Shown here piece after piece: positions 23,747-35,600 of a DNA stretch of 64,000 bases. The number at the start of each line of letters is the position of its first letter. Position 1 is the first letter of the stretch. A model generated the notes under the pieces. It did not search any database. It had not been told where the DNA came from and was given only the letters and a program-made list of their open reading frames with translations. This stretch comes from Austropuccinia psidii (taxonomy: Eukaryota; Basidiomycota; Pucciniomycetes; Pucciniales; Sphaerophragmiaceae): the NCBI GenBank assembly GCA_023105745.1, contig JALGQZ010000005.1:1240001-1304000 (forward strand), written 5' to 3'. The position numbers and the translations under genes are program-made.

Positions 23747-23810
23747 ACCCTGTATTGGGCTCAGATGTGGTTTTGAAACCACATCTGGGCGGTTTTCACC
23801 AATACAGGGT
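23747..23810. other. Conserved LTR hairpin, element D 3' LTR
   Basis: The outer arms ACCCTGTATTGG and CCAATACAGGGT (12 bp, perfect) enclose a second perfect 12-bp inverted repeat CAGATGTGGTTT / AAACCACATCTG with a 2-base loop. The same structure is at 44701-44764 and, slightly changed in the loop, at about 58013-58076. Confidence 0.85.
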
Positions 23811-24741
23811 GAAAAATTTCATCTGGGGACCTCACAGCCTGATTCTGAGGTGTATGACGCATAGAATGCTGTACAGAACCTGTATGGGACCCCAGTATTG
23901 ACTGAAATATGAGGTATTGATGTAAAAGCATGCTTCTTTGTCTATTTGACACCTCATATTCATGGTTATGGGATATTATCCCATGGTAAGGCTGTATCTG
24001 ACAGCAGGTAGGATTTTGACCTTAAAATGGTCATAACTCTGTCAGTTTTTAAGATATCAATCTCAAAGTTTGTTCATTGAATATCTCTATATGAGCTCTA
24101 CACAATGGTACCCAATTTGACATGGTTATCATTAAATATGACAAAGTTATCCCATGTACAAGTATTTTTGTACTTTGGCGTGGTCTGGGCAAAAGCTGTA
24201 TCAAGCTTGTTTGGCCAATAACTTCTGTTGTAGTTGGGCTATGAGGAAATGGATGGCACCATCAGATATCCATGATTGTGCTCTTTCTAAAAAGACCCCA
24301 CTTTAGGTATCTCACACTAAAACTGTAAAAGTTAGATGAGAGGTGAATGTTTTGTTCACCCTTATTTGGTCTGAATTTGACCATAACTCAAGTAATACTG
24401 GTGCTAGCTCAGTTTGGCTAGTACCATTAGATAGCCCTGGCTTAGAGCTTCATTTTGAATACCCATTTAATGGGGTTAAGCCTCTCCTTCTAGATTTTAG
24501 ATGAGAGGTGAAAATTAAGGTTTATGCTCAGCAATAACTTTGAGCAGGAATAACTTTGTTATTTCTTGTCCTATGGTGATGGAACTTATATTTTCAGAAA
24601 GAGGTGAGTTTCCTCTTTCTTTTGATACCTTTTGAGCTGATTTGGCTCAGCTCCATGTTCTGGTGGTATTTTGGCTATACCATTGGTTTATGGTATTTTG
24701 GCTGTCATGCTTGTGCTCTGGTTTTGAGTCACAGGCTGACA

Positions 24742-24755
24742 TACCCTCCCTCTAA
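24742..24755 (-). other. Polypurine tract of element D
   Basis: The minus strand reads AGAGGGAGGGTA directly before the 3' LTR, after a T-run. Confidence 0.75.
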
Positions 24756-24765
24756 AAAAGGCTCA

Positions 24766-27390
24766 TCATGGATGAGACTGTTCAGTCCTCCTAGAGGCTC
24801 TGAATCTCCTTAAATGAAGGTTTCCATCTGGTATGGCATCCTCTGTCAACCATTTGTCTTTGTCAGCTGTCTGGTTCTTGAATCTGACTAGATATTGTCT
24901 CTGATCCTTCCCATTAAGTCTGATTTTTCTGGCCCTGATGATTTTACTCACAGGTCCAGGAGAGTCTTCTACTTCCACTATTTCTGGTGGAGTGATGTTT
25001 TTCTTTCTGGAGGGGAATTTATCCTCCTCTGTTTGGAAGTATGGTTTGACAAGGCTTACTGGAAAGACTGGGTGTTTCCTAGAAAACTCCTCAGTGAGCT
25101 TGACCTCTACTGCATTCTTCCATATCAACTTAATGATAGTGAAGGGCCCTACAAATGAGTCTCACATCTTCTTGGGTCCTTTGAGATTGTTAAAGTTTAG
25201 TGTAGACACTAACACCTGGTCCCCTTCCTTGAAGTCAGGTTCCATATGTGATTTGTCCCACCTCTGCTTGTTATAATCTTTGTCCTCAGCTATGCATTTA
25301 GCAGCAGTATCACAGGCTTTCTTCCACATATCAGGAAGTCTTTGCCTGTGGGGTGGATGGTCAGAAGATTTTTCTTCAAGTGATCCACAGGTAACAGGGG
25401 ATTCCACCCTTTCTCTACCAGTGCAGGTGTTTTTCCTGTGGTAGAGTGCTGGCTTGTATTATAAGCCAGTTGGACTGCTGGTAAGAGGGTGACCCAATCA
25501 TGGGTATATCCCTCATGGTCCTTGTATTCCATGCCATAGGCACAGAACCTCCTGAGGATGTCCTCCATTGTTTGGATCATCCTTTCAGCTAGGCCATCTG
25601 TTTGTGGATGGTAAGCTGTGGAAAAAGCAAGCTTGGTGCCAAGCATCTCATATAAATTGGTCCAAAATTCAGATGTGAATTTTGGGTCCCTGTCACTAAT
25701 TATGATCTTAGGGACTCCACAGGTGGGTATGATGTTATTCCAAAATAACAGAGCAGTGTCCATGGCTGTGTCCTCTTTATGGCATGGTAGACATCTCATG
25801 CTCTTGCTGAACCTATCAACTATGATTAAGCAGGAATTGTAGTTTTCTTTGCCCCTGGGAGAAGTCCTGTGACCCAGTCCATGTTGATGGTTTCCCATGG
25901 GTGTTTGGGTTCTTCTATGTGTTGAAGCAACCCATATTTCTTCCCATGTTTTCTATTTGCCTTTTGGCATCTGTCACAAGTGTTGATGTATTCAATCAAC
26001 TCTTGCTCCCACTTGGGCCACCAAGCTGTGCTTGCTACCCTCTCTTTAGTCCTGTCCTCACTCATGTGTCCCATATAGGGGCAGTCATGGCACTCCTGCA
26101 GGATTAAAGAGATGTGGTCTCTGTCTATCACTGTGAGTGCACTGGGGTGCTTTTGTCTGTGATAAATCAGGCCATCTATAAGGAAGAATTTATTGTCCTT
26201 ATAGGCCCTCAACCAGGGTTCCTCCAGCTGGGTTTCCAGTTCTGGGCTCCTGTATTTTTGTTGAAGGAGTTGGAGTAGTATGCTACACTGTTTGTGTTTA
26301 GCATAAGATTTCAGTACTTCATTGAAAAATTCATTGTGCAGTTCTGAGGAACTTATTCCCAGTATGGGGGTTTCTGTTCCTTCTGAATCAGTGTTTCCAC
26401 TGTCAAGGGTACCACTTCCTGGTTCCCATTCAGAGAATCTGAAGTTCTCCTTCCTATTTATTTCCATAAAATGGATAGGAATTTTTGCAGCAACTTCAGG
26501 GTCATAAGCTGGATTGCTTTTGACATTGTCCAGTGGCCATCTGCTAAGGCCATCTGCATTGGTATGGCTTTTACCTTCCTTGTATATGATGGTCATGTTC
26601 CCTCTATACTCCTGGATGGCTATTTGCCATCTCAGCATGTGTCTATTAGTGGTCTTCATGTATAGTAAAGACTTCAAGGCTGTGCAGTCTGTGTAGACTT
26701 CAAAGACTGCACCCTCCAAATAATAATGGAGTTTTTCTAGAGCCCAGACTAGACATAGACATTCTGTCTGGGTGGCCCCATACCTAGCTTCTGAATCTTT
26801 CAGCTGCCTGGAGATGTAACATATCACACCTTCTCTTGGTTCACCATCCACAATTTGTCTTTGGTGAAGGGCTGCTCCCAAGCCTTGGCTGCATGCTGCA
26901 TCTATATATAACTTGAATGGTAGTTCAAAGTCAGGAAAGATGAGCACAGGTGCATTTGTGAGTTCATATTTGATCCTCTCATATTCATCCCTCCTTTCCT
27001 TGGTTATTTCAAAAACTACATCCTTTGAGCATAACTTGTATAAACTACTAGTTATGTGGGCAACGTTTTTGATGTGGTTTCTATAGTAGCTAGCAAATCC
27101 AAGGAAAGATTGCATCTCTTTGATGTTCTTTGGTACTGGCTTTTGCAGTACTGCTGCTACCTTGTTCTGGTCAATTGACAGACTAAGGCCTTAGACTTTG
27201 TGTCCTAGAGCTAGTAGCTCTTGTTGGCCAAAATTACACTTTTTAAGTCAAATCTTCAGATTGATGGGTGTACATTTACTTAGCACTCTGTCTATGTATT
27301 GTACATGGTCTTCCCATGTCTCTGAGTATATAATGATATCATCAATATATACTACCATCCAGCCTTCCATTATTTCTTCTTGAAATATGG
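24766..27390 (-). pseudogene. pol: Element D pol, 3' part: RT end, RNase H, integrase, chromodomain
   Basis: Starting at the element C insertion point (27390) the frame carries the RT palm with YIDDIII, then two stops near 27249 and 27191, then a 429-codon open stretch (27115-25826): RT thumb ([14 protein letters not shown]), RNase H ([17 protein letters not shown]) and integrase zinc region (INTCDRCQ). A frameshift near 25870-25890 leads to the DDE core ([16 protein letters not shown]) ending near 25400. A second shift leads to the chromodomain (24766-25128; DKWLTEDAIPDGNLHL). It would be non-functional as it stands, but the lesions are few. Confidence 0.85.
27386..27390. other. Target-site duplication TATGG of element C (left copy)
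   Basis: TATGG at 27386-27390 is repeated at 40083-40087. The D reading frame of RT continues across the two (HFQRMMDTI then the palm). Confidence 0.92.
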
Positions 27391-28131
27391 TGTAACAACC
27401 ATCCATCAGGGGTAAGGGTATTCATTCATACACCCACTCAAACACCTCAAATCAGCAAATCCAGTATCTGCATCAGCAGTCAGTTTCAGCAATCTTCATT
27501 CTGAAACATGCATACAGCTTGGTACATCAATACAGCCTGTCAATACCTGTACAGGTTGGATTCACCCAATACAGTTTCAATATACCAGTATGGAACTGTA
27601 TGATCACTCAAATACACCACACCTCTTGTACAGGACCTGTATTGGCCAGACTCAATTCAATCATCAATTGTTCTCATGAAAATTCTTCCTCTGGATCAGG
27701 GCTGGTGATTCTCACATATACCAGCCCCTCTTTCTCCCCCCTGGGGACTTTTCCCCAGTTAATTAATTTAGTTTATTTATTATTTTATAATTACTCTTAT
27801 CCTTATTTTGGGTATTATAATTATTTAATCTTAAGTTAGTCTTTGCATTTCTCTCTTTGCCTGTACAGTATGAGTTGGGTGGCCATATCCTTATTAACCC
27901 TTCTCTTTCCATTCTGACAGGTTGAAACAGTGGACTTGGACTTGTTTGTGGTTGGCTCTTCTATTCTTTTACTGTTATCTTTTATTGCTGCTTTTCTTAT
28001 ATTTATTCTTTAGAAATTTATCTTTAACACTCTTAAGTGTACCCCCTTTTATCTTATCTTTGAGCCCTCCATAAGTGAGTCCCAGTTTACTGAGTGCCAG
28101 GCCCCCTTCACTTCGAAGAGCCCCTGTGACA
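27391..28131 (+). repeat. Element C LTR 1 (741 bp)
   Basis: TGTAAC...GTGACA ends. It lacks an 18-19 bp stretch after TTGTACAGG that LTR 2 and LTR 3 carry. It contains the promoter-like block near 27717-27770 described separately. Confidence 0.92.
27717..27770 (+). promoter_or_regulatory. Element C LTR promoter and predicted transcript start
   Basis: CATATACC (TATA-like) lies 40 bases before a perfect inverted repeat CTGGGGACTTTTCCCCAG (27741-27758) that runs into AGTTAATTAATTTA (27757-27770). The last string is complementary to the sequence directly after the LTR. By analogy with Tf1 self-priming it should be the 5' end of the RNA. The same block is at 30163-30192 and 39706-39735, and a variant is in solo LTR I at about 50121-50175. 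Confidence 0.6.
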
Positions 28132-28132
28132 T

Positions 28133-28146
28133 TAAATTAATTAACT
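28133..28146 (+). other. Element C primer-binding site (self-priming type), copy 1
   Basis: TAAATTAATTAACT begins one base after the LTR end and is the exact complement of the LTR-internal AGTTAATTAATTTA at 27757-27770. No tRNA-type TGG site is present. The second copy has the same site at 30555-30568. Confidence 0.7.
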
Positions 28147-28834
28147 CATATTTGATTCTTTCTTTTCATTCATTTATATTCATTTCCTCTCATTCATCAA
28201 TTATGACCTTTTCATGATTTTATGATTTTTTATGATTTTCTATGAAATTTTCTCTCTCATCAATTTTCATCTCATTCTTTTCATTCTTATGAAAATTGAT
28301 TCTTTTTCCTTTCTTAATCATTGCTGACCATTTCATCACTTCATTTTATTTTTATCAACCAAAATTTTTTTTTCTGTGTTTATTCAGGTCTTATTCAGGA
28401 ATTATTGATTGGTTTAATTGATTGGATTACTCATTGGGATTCATTTGGGTTATTGATTCAGGATTTATTGGATTTATTGACTTTGAACTCTCAAGATATT
28501 GATTGATCCTCAAGAATTGATTTTGATTATTGATTTGATTTGACTCATCAAGATATCGAATTGATTTCTGAAGATTTTGAACTGATTGATTGATTCCCCA
28601 AGACTTGATTTCATATTGAAGACACTTATTGATTGATTATTGATTGAATATTGATTGATTATTGTTTTCCTCAAGATTATTGATATTTGATTGAATTGAT
28701 TGTTGATTGATTGAATTTATTTGACTGTTGATTGAATTCGATTCCTCAAGATTCATCAAGATTTTATTGTGATTGATTTGGCCAAGCCTGATTATTCTTC
28801 TTCATACCATCAAGTTATTTTAATTCTTTTCATA
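28147..28834 (+). other. Element C leader, copy 1
   Basis: This is a 5' untranslated leader rich in TTGATTGATT and TTGATTTGA repeats. I see no coding. It is followed by the gag ATG at 28835. Confidence 0.7.
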
Positions 28835-29793
28835 ATGCCAGTCCAGCATAGCCCCCCAGCAAAGAATACTAGATCCCAGAAAATTCCAGCTGTTCTCACT
28901 CCTACAGCAAGGGCTCCTCTTGACCGCACACCATCAGTTCATCAACTGAGTGCAAATTTGGACAGAGGACCACCAATGGAAGGAGCAGCACCCTCAAGAA
29001 GAGGTGGAATAAAATCTAGAAGATCAAGATCCTTTTCTGGACTTTTGGGTGGCTACCCTGGCATGTCTGAAGGTGCAAGAGCAAGATTAGGGGAAGTTGA
29101 AGATGAAGAGGGGGAAGAGTCTGTGGAAGAGGAAGATTCTGGGGAAACTGAAGTGGCAGATGCCTTGGCAAATGCTCCTGAGGTGCCCCAGGGCTTTAAT
29201 CTAGCCCTTTCTAGTCAGCCTCTTGTCTCTCAAACTGATCCAAGTCTCCTCAAGATGATGGAGCAGATGACTCAATTCATGGGACAACTCACTCAAGCAG
29301 TTGCCCCCAGGGACAATTCCAAAGCCCCTGCCTTTAGGACTCCATCCATGAAGGCACCTGATTCTTTTGATGGTACTCAACCTCATAAGTTGAGAGGATT
29401 TATCCAATCCTGTCAACTAATTTTCCATAATGATCCAGCAAACTTCTTCTCTGACAGGAAGAAGGTTTTGTACTCAACTTCTTTTCTTACTGGTAGAGCT
29501 GGCAAATGGATTGAACCTTACCTCTCAAATATTTCCAATGAAGACCCTTCCTACCTCCTCAATAATTGGCCATTGTTTGAATCTCAATTATTCACTCTGT
29601 TTGGTGACCCCAATGAAGTCAGGAAAGCTGAACAAGAGTTGGACAATTTGAGGATGAAGGAAAGTGGTCATGTTTCCTTGTACATAGCAGATTTCAGAAG
29701 CTTAATGTCAAGAATTGGAGATTGGGGGGAAAGAGCTTATATCCATGTTTAAAGAAGAGGATTGGCATCAAGATTATTGGATCAGCTGGCTTC
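28835..29793 (+). pseudogene. gag: Element C gag, copy 1 (truncated)
   Basis: It starts MPVQHSPPAKNTRSQK and proceeds through an acidic, glutamate-rich region (about codons 90-120) into the capsid domain (FDGTQPHKLRGFIQSCQ, FLTGRAGKWIEPYL). A TAA at 29750 replaces the tyrosine codon found in copy 2, and LTR 2 cuts the gene at 29793, 14 codons later. The C6 run near 28853 keeps the N-terminal frame open here, unlike copy 2. Confidence 0.88.
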
Positions 29794-30553
29794 TGTAACA
29801 ACCATCCATCAGGGGTAAGGGTATTCATTCATACACCCACTCAAACACCTCAAATCAGCAAATCCAGTATCTGCATCAGCAGTCAGTTTCAGCAATCTTC
29901 ATTCTGAAACATGCATACAGCTTGGTACATCAATACAGCCTGTCAATACCTGTACAGGTTGGATTCACCCAATACAGTTTCAATACACCAGTATGGAACT
30001 GTATGATCACTCAAATACACCACACCTCTTGTACAGGTTCTGTACAGCTGTTCAGGACCTGTATTGGCCAGACTCAATTCAATCATCAATTGTTCTCATG
30101 AAAATTCTTCCTCTGGATCAGGGCTGGTGATTCTCACATATACCAGCCCCTCTTTCTCCCCCCTGGGGACTTTTCCCCAGTTAATTAATTTAGTTTATTT
30201 ATTATTTTATAATTACTCTTATCCTTATTTTGGGTATTATAATTATTTAATCTTAAGTAAGTCTTTGCATTTCTCTCTTCGCCTGTACAGTATGAGTTGG
30301 GTGGCCATATCCTTATTAACCCTTCTCTTTCCATTCTGACAGGTTGAAACAGTGGACTTGGACTTGTTTGTGGTTGGCTCTTCTATTCTTTTACTCTTAT
30401 CTTGTGTTGCTGCTTTTCTTATATTTATTCTTTAGCAATTTATCTTTAACACTCTTAAGTGTACCCCCTTTTATCTTATCTTTGAGCCCTCCATAAGTGA
30501 GTCCCAGTTTACTGAGTGCCAGGCCCCCTTCACTTCGAAGAGCCCCTGTGACA
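29794..30553 (+). repeat. Element C LTR 2 (760 bp)
   Basis: 5' LTR of the full-length inner copy. It includes the extra CTGTACAG-containing stretch missing from LTR 1. The flank before it (GCTTC) is not repeated after LTR 3, as expected if the far side was lost by LTR recombination. Confidence 0.92.
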
Positions 30554-30554
30554 T

Positions 30555-30568
30555 TAAATTAATTAACT
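30555..30568 (+). other. Element C primer-binding site (self-priming type), copy 2
   Basis: TAAATTAATTAACT follows LTR 2 and is complementary to AGTTAATTAATTTA at 30179-30192 in LTR 2. Confidence 0.7.
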
Positions 30569-30970
30569 CATATTTGATTCTTTCTCTTCATTCATTTATA
30601 TTCATTTCCTCTCATTCATCAATTATGACCTTTTCATGATTTTCTATGAAATTTTCTCTCTCATCAATTTTCATCTCATTCATTTCATTCTTATGAAAAT
30701 TGATTCTTTTTCCTTTCTTAATCATTGCTGACCATTTCATCACTTCATTTTATTTTTATCAATCAAATTTCTTCTGTGTTCTTATTCAGGTTTTATCTAG
30801 GGATTATTGATTGGTTTAATTGATTGGATTATTCATTGGGATTCATTTGGGTTATCAATTCAGGATTTATTGGATTTATTGACTTTGTACTCTCAAGATA
30901 TTGAATTGATTTCTGAAGATTTTGAACTGATTGATTGATTCCTCAAGACTTGATCTCATTTGAAGACACT

Positions 30971-31056
30971 TATTGATTGATTATTGATTGAATATTGATT
31001 GATTATTGATTGAATATTGATTGATTATTGATTGAATATTGATTGATTATTGATTT
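30971..31056 (+). repeat. 22-bp minisatellite in the element C leader
   Basis: Nearly four tandem units of 22 bp built on TATTGATTGATT (30971-30992, 30993-31014, 31015-31036, partial to 31056). Copy 1 has about two units at about 28629-28672. The difference shows expansion or contraction between related copies. Confidence 0.88.
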
Positions 31057-31242
31057 CCTCAAGATTATTGATATTTGATTGAATTGATTGTTGATTGATT
31101 GAATTTATTTGACTGTTGATTGAATTTGATTCCTCAAGATTTGAATTGATTCCTCAAGATTCATCAAGATTTTATTGTGATTGATTTGGCCAAGCCTGAT
31201 TATTCTTCTTAATACCATCAAGTTATTTTAATTCTTTTCATA

Positions 31243-32603
31243 ATGCCAGTCCAGCATAGCCCCCAGCAAAGAATACTAGATCCCAGAAAATTCCAGCTGT
31301 TCTCACTCCTACAGCAAGGGCTCCTCTTGACCGCACACCATCAGTTCATCAACTGAGTGCAAATTTGGACAGAGGACCACCAATGGAAGGAGAAGCACCC
31401 TCAAGAAGAGGTGGAATGAAATCTAGAAGATCAAGATCCTTTTCTGGACTTTTGGGTGGCTACCCTGGCATGTCTGACGGTGCAAGAGCAAGATTAGGGG
31501 AAGTTGAAGATGAAGAGGGGGAAGAGTCTGTGGAAGAGGAAGATTATGGGGAAACTGAAGTGGCAGATGCCTTGGCAAATGCTCCAGAGGTGCGTCAGGG
31601 TTCTAATCTAGCCCTTTCTAGTCAACCTCTTGTCTCTCAAACTGATCCAAGTCTCCTCAAGATGATGGAGCAGATGACTCAATTCATGGGACAACTCACT
31701 CAAGCAGTTGCCCCCAGGGACAATTCCAAAGCCCCTGCTTTCAAGACTCCATCCATGAAGGCACCTGATTGTTTTGATGGTACTCAAGCTTATAAGTTGA
31801 GAGGATTTATCCAATCCTGTCAGCTAATTTTCCATAATGATCCAGCAAACTTCTTCTCTGACAGGAAGAAGGTTTTGTACTCAACTTCTTTTCTTACTGG
31901 TAGAGCTGGCAAATGGATTGAACCTTACCTCTCAAATATTTCCAATGAAGACCCTTCCTACCTCCTCAATAATTGGCCATTGTTTGAATCTCAATTATTC
32001 ACTCTGTTTGGTGACCCCAATGAAGTCAGGAAAGCTGAACAAGAGTTGGACAATTTGAGGATGAAGGAAAGTGGTCATGTTTCCTTGTACATAGCAGATT
32101 TCAGAAGCTTAATGTCAAGAATTGGAGATTGGGGGGAAAGAGCTTATATCCATGTTTACAGAAGAGGATTGGCATCAAGATTATTGGATCAGTTGGCTTC
32201 TCACCCTGGAACTTTTGATACTCTTCAAGAACTTATGGATGTCACTCTAGAATTAGACACAAGATATCATGAGAGGCAAAAGGAAAAGGGTAGCAATCAA
32301 GAAAAGAAGCCTCCAGTCAGTGGATCCAATCAGTCTAGGCCTCCTCAAAACTCATTTCAAAAGAGGCCTCATCAGAAGAAGAATAAGAAGGGCAAGCAAT
32401 TTCAATCTTCAAAGGACAAACCCCATGCTGCTGTCCTCAATAAGGACAATAAATTAATTGGTTCTGAAAAGGAGAGGAGGATTCAAGCAGGGTTGTGTAC
32501 TTATTGTGGTGGCAAGCACCCAATTGAAAAATGCTTCAAGAGACCTCAGAACAACCCTGGGTCATCATCAGGAGGCTTCCCTAGCAAGCAGGGAAAAGCC
32601 TGA
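31243..32603 (+). pseudogene. gag: Element C gag, copy 2 (near full length)
   Basis: The MPVQH start is present near 31243, but a one-base loss in a C run (near 31258) shifts frame. The intact reading therefore begins at about 31320, with the first ATG at 31365 (412 codons). Domains: an arginine- and serine-rich N-terminus, an acidic stretch, capsid (about residues 100-290), a basic linker, and a short zinc knuckle near the C-terminus with spacing CX2CX3HX4C (CTYCGGKHPIEKC), one residue tighter than the usual CCHC. The stop is at 32603. Pol follows 15 bases later in another frame. Confidence 0.85.
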
Positions 32604-32617
32604 GTGGGGATCATGAT

Positions 32618-35600
32618 GTGTTCAATGGTTCTCACTTATTTCCTTCAAGAGCACAATTGTGCACTCTGAATACTAGTGTCAAGAAATCTTTAAAATTTCT
32701 TATTTTCTCTTCTGTCTCTGATATTTTTTATAGTATTCTCATTGATTCTGGTGCTACAAACTCTTTTATTGCAAAGAATTTTGTTCTCAAGTACTCATTG
32801 ACTCTGTCAGAGCTCCCTGAAAATATTCCTCTTTTCATTTTGGATTCTAATGAATCCCCTGCCTTGTTCATCAGCCATTATACCAAGTGGGTAGTTGACT
32901 TTCCTTCCTTCCCAAGCTTTGAATGGGATTTCTTTATCATAGATTCACCCAAAGGAGAAGACCTGATATTGGGCTATGATTTCCTTTACCAATTCAATCC
33001 CATTATTGATTGGAAAAATGGATTGATCACCTATGATTCTAATCATAAGGATTCTAGTGGTATTATTCCTTCTACTAGTAATGACTTAGCCACTGCTGTC
33101 AACAGTGTTGCTCTGGCTGGTGAACTTAAGACACCTTCCATCCCTTCTTCTGTCCATATCCCTTCCATAATTCCCTCTCAGTCATTACTTCCATCAAGAG
33201 ATGAAGTCTTCAAAGAGATAAAGGATGTTGGAGAAGATGTTGCCATATCTTCACTTCATCTCTTCCAAGGGGATATGGACCTTCCTCCCTTATCTTTTCA
33301 TGCATCCCTGGAGGAGCAGTGGGATGAGGAGGAAGAGCCAGAAGAAATTGAAACTGTGTTGAAAGTTGTTCCTCCTGCTTATCACCAATATTTGGATGTA
33401 TTCTCCAAGGTGAAAGCAGAGAAACTTCCTCCACACCGCGCCTGTGATCACCATATCGAATTGGAGGGTCTTCTACCTCCAATTGGTGTTATCTACTCAT
33501 TATCAAATCAAGAGTCAGAAACACTGCGGGCCTACATTTCAGAGAATGTAGAGAAAGGTTTCATTAGACCAAGCTCCTCTTCAACAGGAGCACCTGTCCT
33601 TTTTGTCAAGAAAAAGGATGGAGGTCTTTGTTTGTGTGTTGACTACCGCAAACTCAATGCTGTCACTAGGAAGAACAGATACCCTGTTCCTCCTATGAAC
33701 CAGCTCCTTACCGTATTCAACGGTTCCACTATCTTCTCCAAGATAGATTTGTGTGGTGCATAGAACCTTCTGAGAATCAAAGAGGGGGATGAGCACTTAA
33801 CTGCCTTTAGAACCAAATATAGCAGTTATGAGTATTTGGTCATGCCATTTGGTTTGACCAATGCTCCTGCTTCTTTCCAAAATCTAGTAAATGATATCTT
33901 TGCAGATTTTTTGGATGTGTTTGTTGTGGTTTATCTAGATGATATTATGGTCTTTTCCAGTTCTGAGGAGGAACATGTCAAACATGTGGCCTCTGTCCTC
34001 CAAAGACTGAGGGACAATAATTTGTTTGCCAAAGCCTCCAAGTGTGTATTCCATGCCTCAAGTGTGGAATACTTGGGCTATGTTGTTTCAAGTGATGGCC
34101 TCAAGATGGATTCTTCAAAAGTTCAGCAAATCCTCAATTGGCCTCAGCCCAGAAACATCAAGGCTCTTCAATCCTTTCTTGGCTTTGCCAATTTTTATCG
34201 ACGTTTCATTAAAAATTATTCTAAAAAAATCACTTCTCTCACTTCCCTCCTTAAAAAAGATTCTCCCTTCATCTTCAATGAGGAAGCTCTTAGTCAGTTT
34301 CAAGCACTCAAAGAAGCTTTCACCTCTGCTCCTATCGTATCTCATTTTAATCCTTCTCTACCTACTATAGTAGAGACTGATGCTTCTGATTATGCATTGG
34401 GCGCCGTACTGAGTCAGGTGAATGACTCTGGAAAGCATCCCATTGCATTTGATAGTCGCAAGCTCTTACCAGCTGAGCTCAACTATGAGATTCATGACAA
34501 GGAACTCCTTGGCATAGTTTGGGCTCTCAAGCGCTGGAGAGCATTTCTTCTTTCTCTTTACAATCCTTTTGAGGTCTTGACAGACCACTCTTCCTTGCAA
34601 TATTTCATGTCTTCCAAAGTTCTTACTCGTCGTCAGGCCCGTTGGGCCGAATTTCTCTCAGAATTTCATTTCACTATCACTTACCGCCCAGGCAGGCTGG
34701 CCACTTTACCAGATGCCTTGTCACGTCGGGACGACGTGTACCCAGAGAGGGGGGTGGACTTCATCAGCAAGAATCCTCAGAATTTTCATCAAGTACTTAA
34801 GCAAGATGGAATTCAAGAGTCAAGATTCTTCTCAATCAAAGTGGAAATTTTCTCAGATTTAGTTGACAAGATTCAAGAAGAAGTATGGCAAGACAAAGAC
34901 TACAAAGAAATACTCAAGCAACTAGCAAGAGGTGAATCAGTTCCAGATTATTCTCTTGAACCTCAAGCCAAGTTATTATTATTCAAAGATAGAGTGGTAA
35001 TCCCAAGCAATGAAGAACTTCAACTCAATATTCTTCAAAAGCGTCATGACTCACCATTGGCTGGCCATCCTGGCCAGGAGAAGACCCTCAAGCTCATCAA
35101 GAGGGATTTTTATTGGGCTGGCATGAATCAATTCATCAAGGACTATGTGTCCTCATGTCAGCAATGTTCAAGAAACAAGAACATCCATCACAAGAAGTTT
35201 GGATTACTCAAGCCTCTTTCAATTCCATCTGGTCCTTGGAATTCATTATCAATGGACTTTATCACTCAATTGCCACTGTCCAACAACTTTGATTCAATTT
35301 TAGTAGTTGTGGACAGATTCTCAAAAATGGCAATCTTCATTCCAACTTATGGCACAATCACTGCTCTGGATTTAGCTCAAATATTCATTAGCCATGTATT
35401 TTCCAAGCATGGACTCCCAGTCAGTATTGTCAGTGATAGAGGATCCTTATTTGTTTCATCATTCTGGACTCAATTGTGTCAGAAGCTCAAGATATCAAGA
35501 GATCTTTCAACTGCCTTTCACCCTGAAACAGATGGACAGACAGAGAGGGTAAATCAGATACTAGAACAGTACCTTTGGATGTATGTCAGCTATCATCAAG

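Larger units (their letters stand above)
21378..24741 (-). repeat. 3' LTR of element D, split by solo LTR S
   Basis: The D LTR occupies 21378-21514 and 23436-24741. It contains a long imperfect hairpin at 23747-23810 and reiterated modules around ATAACT (see findings). The minus-strand TATA-like box lies near 23639-23648. Confidence 0.9.

Noticed and set aside
23761..23952. 63-codon minus-strand ORF in the D LTR, also at 44715-44906 and 58028-58237
   Set aside because: It repeats because the LTR repeats. The differences between copies are mostly amino-acid changing and the region overlaps the hairpin, so there is no sign of protein selection.
27616..27839. Small ORF in all C LTRs (LNSIINCSHENSSSG...)
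   Set aside because: LTR sequence covering the promoter and self-priming block; no independent coding evidence.
30971..31056. Possible CRISPR-like array
   Set aside because: Direct 22-bp tandem units without spacers in a retroelement leader; the context is eukaryotic.
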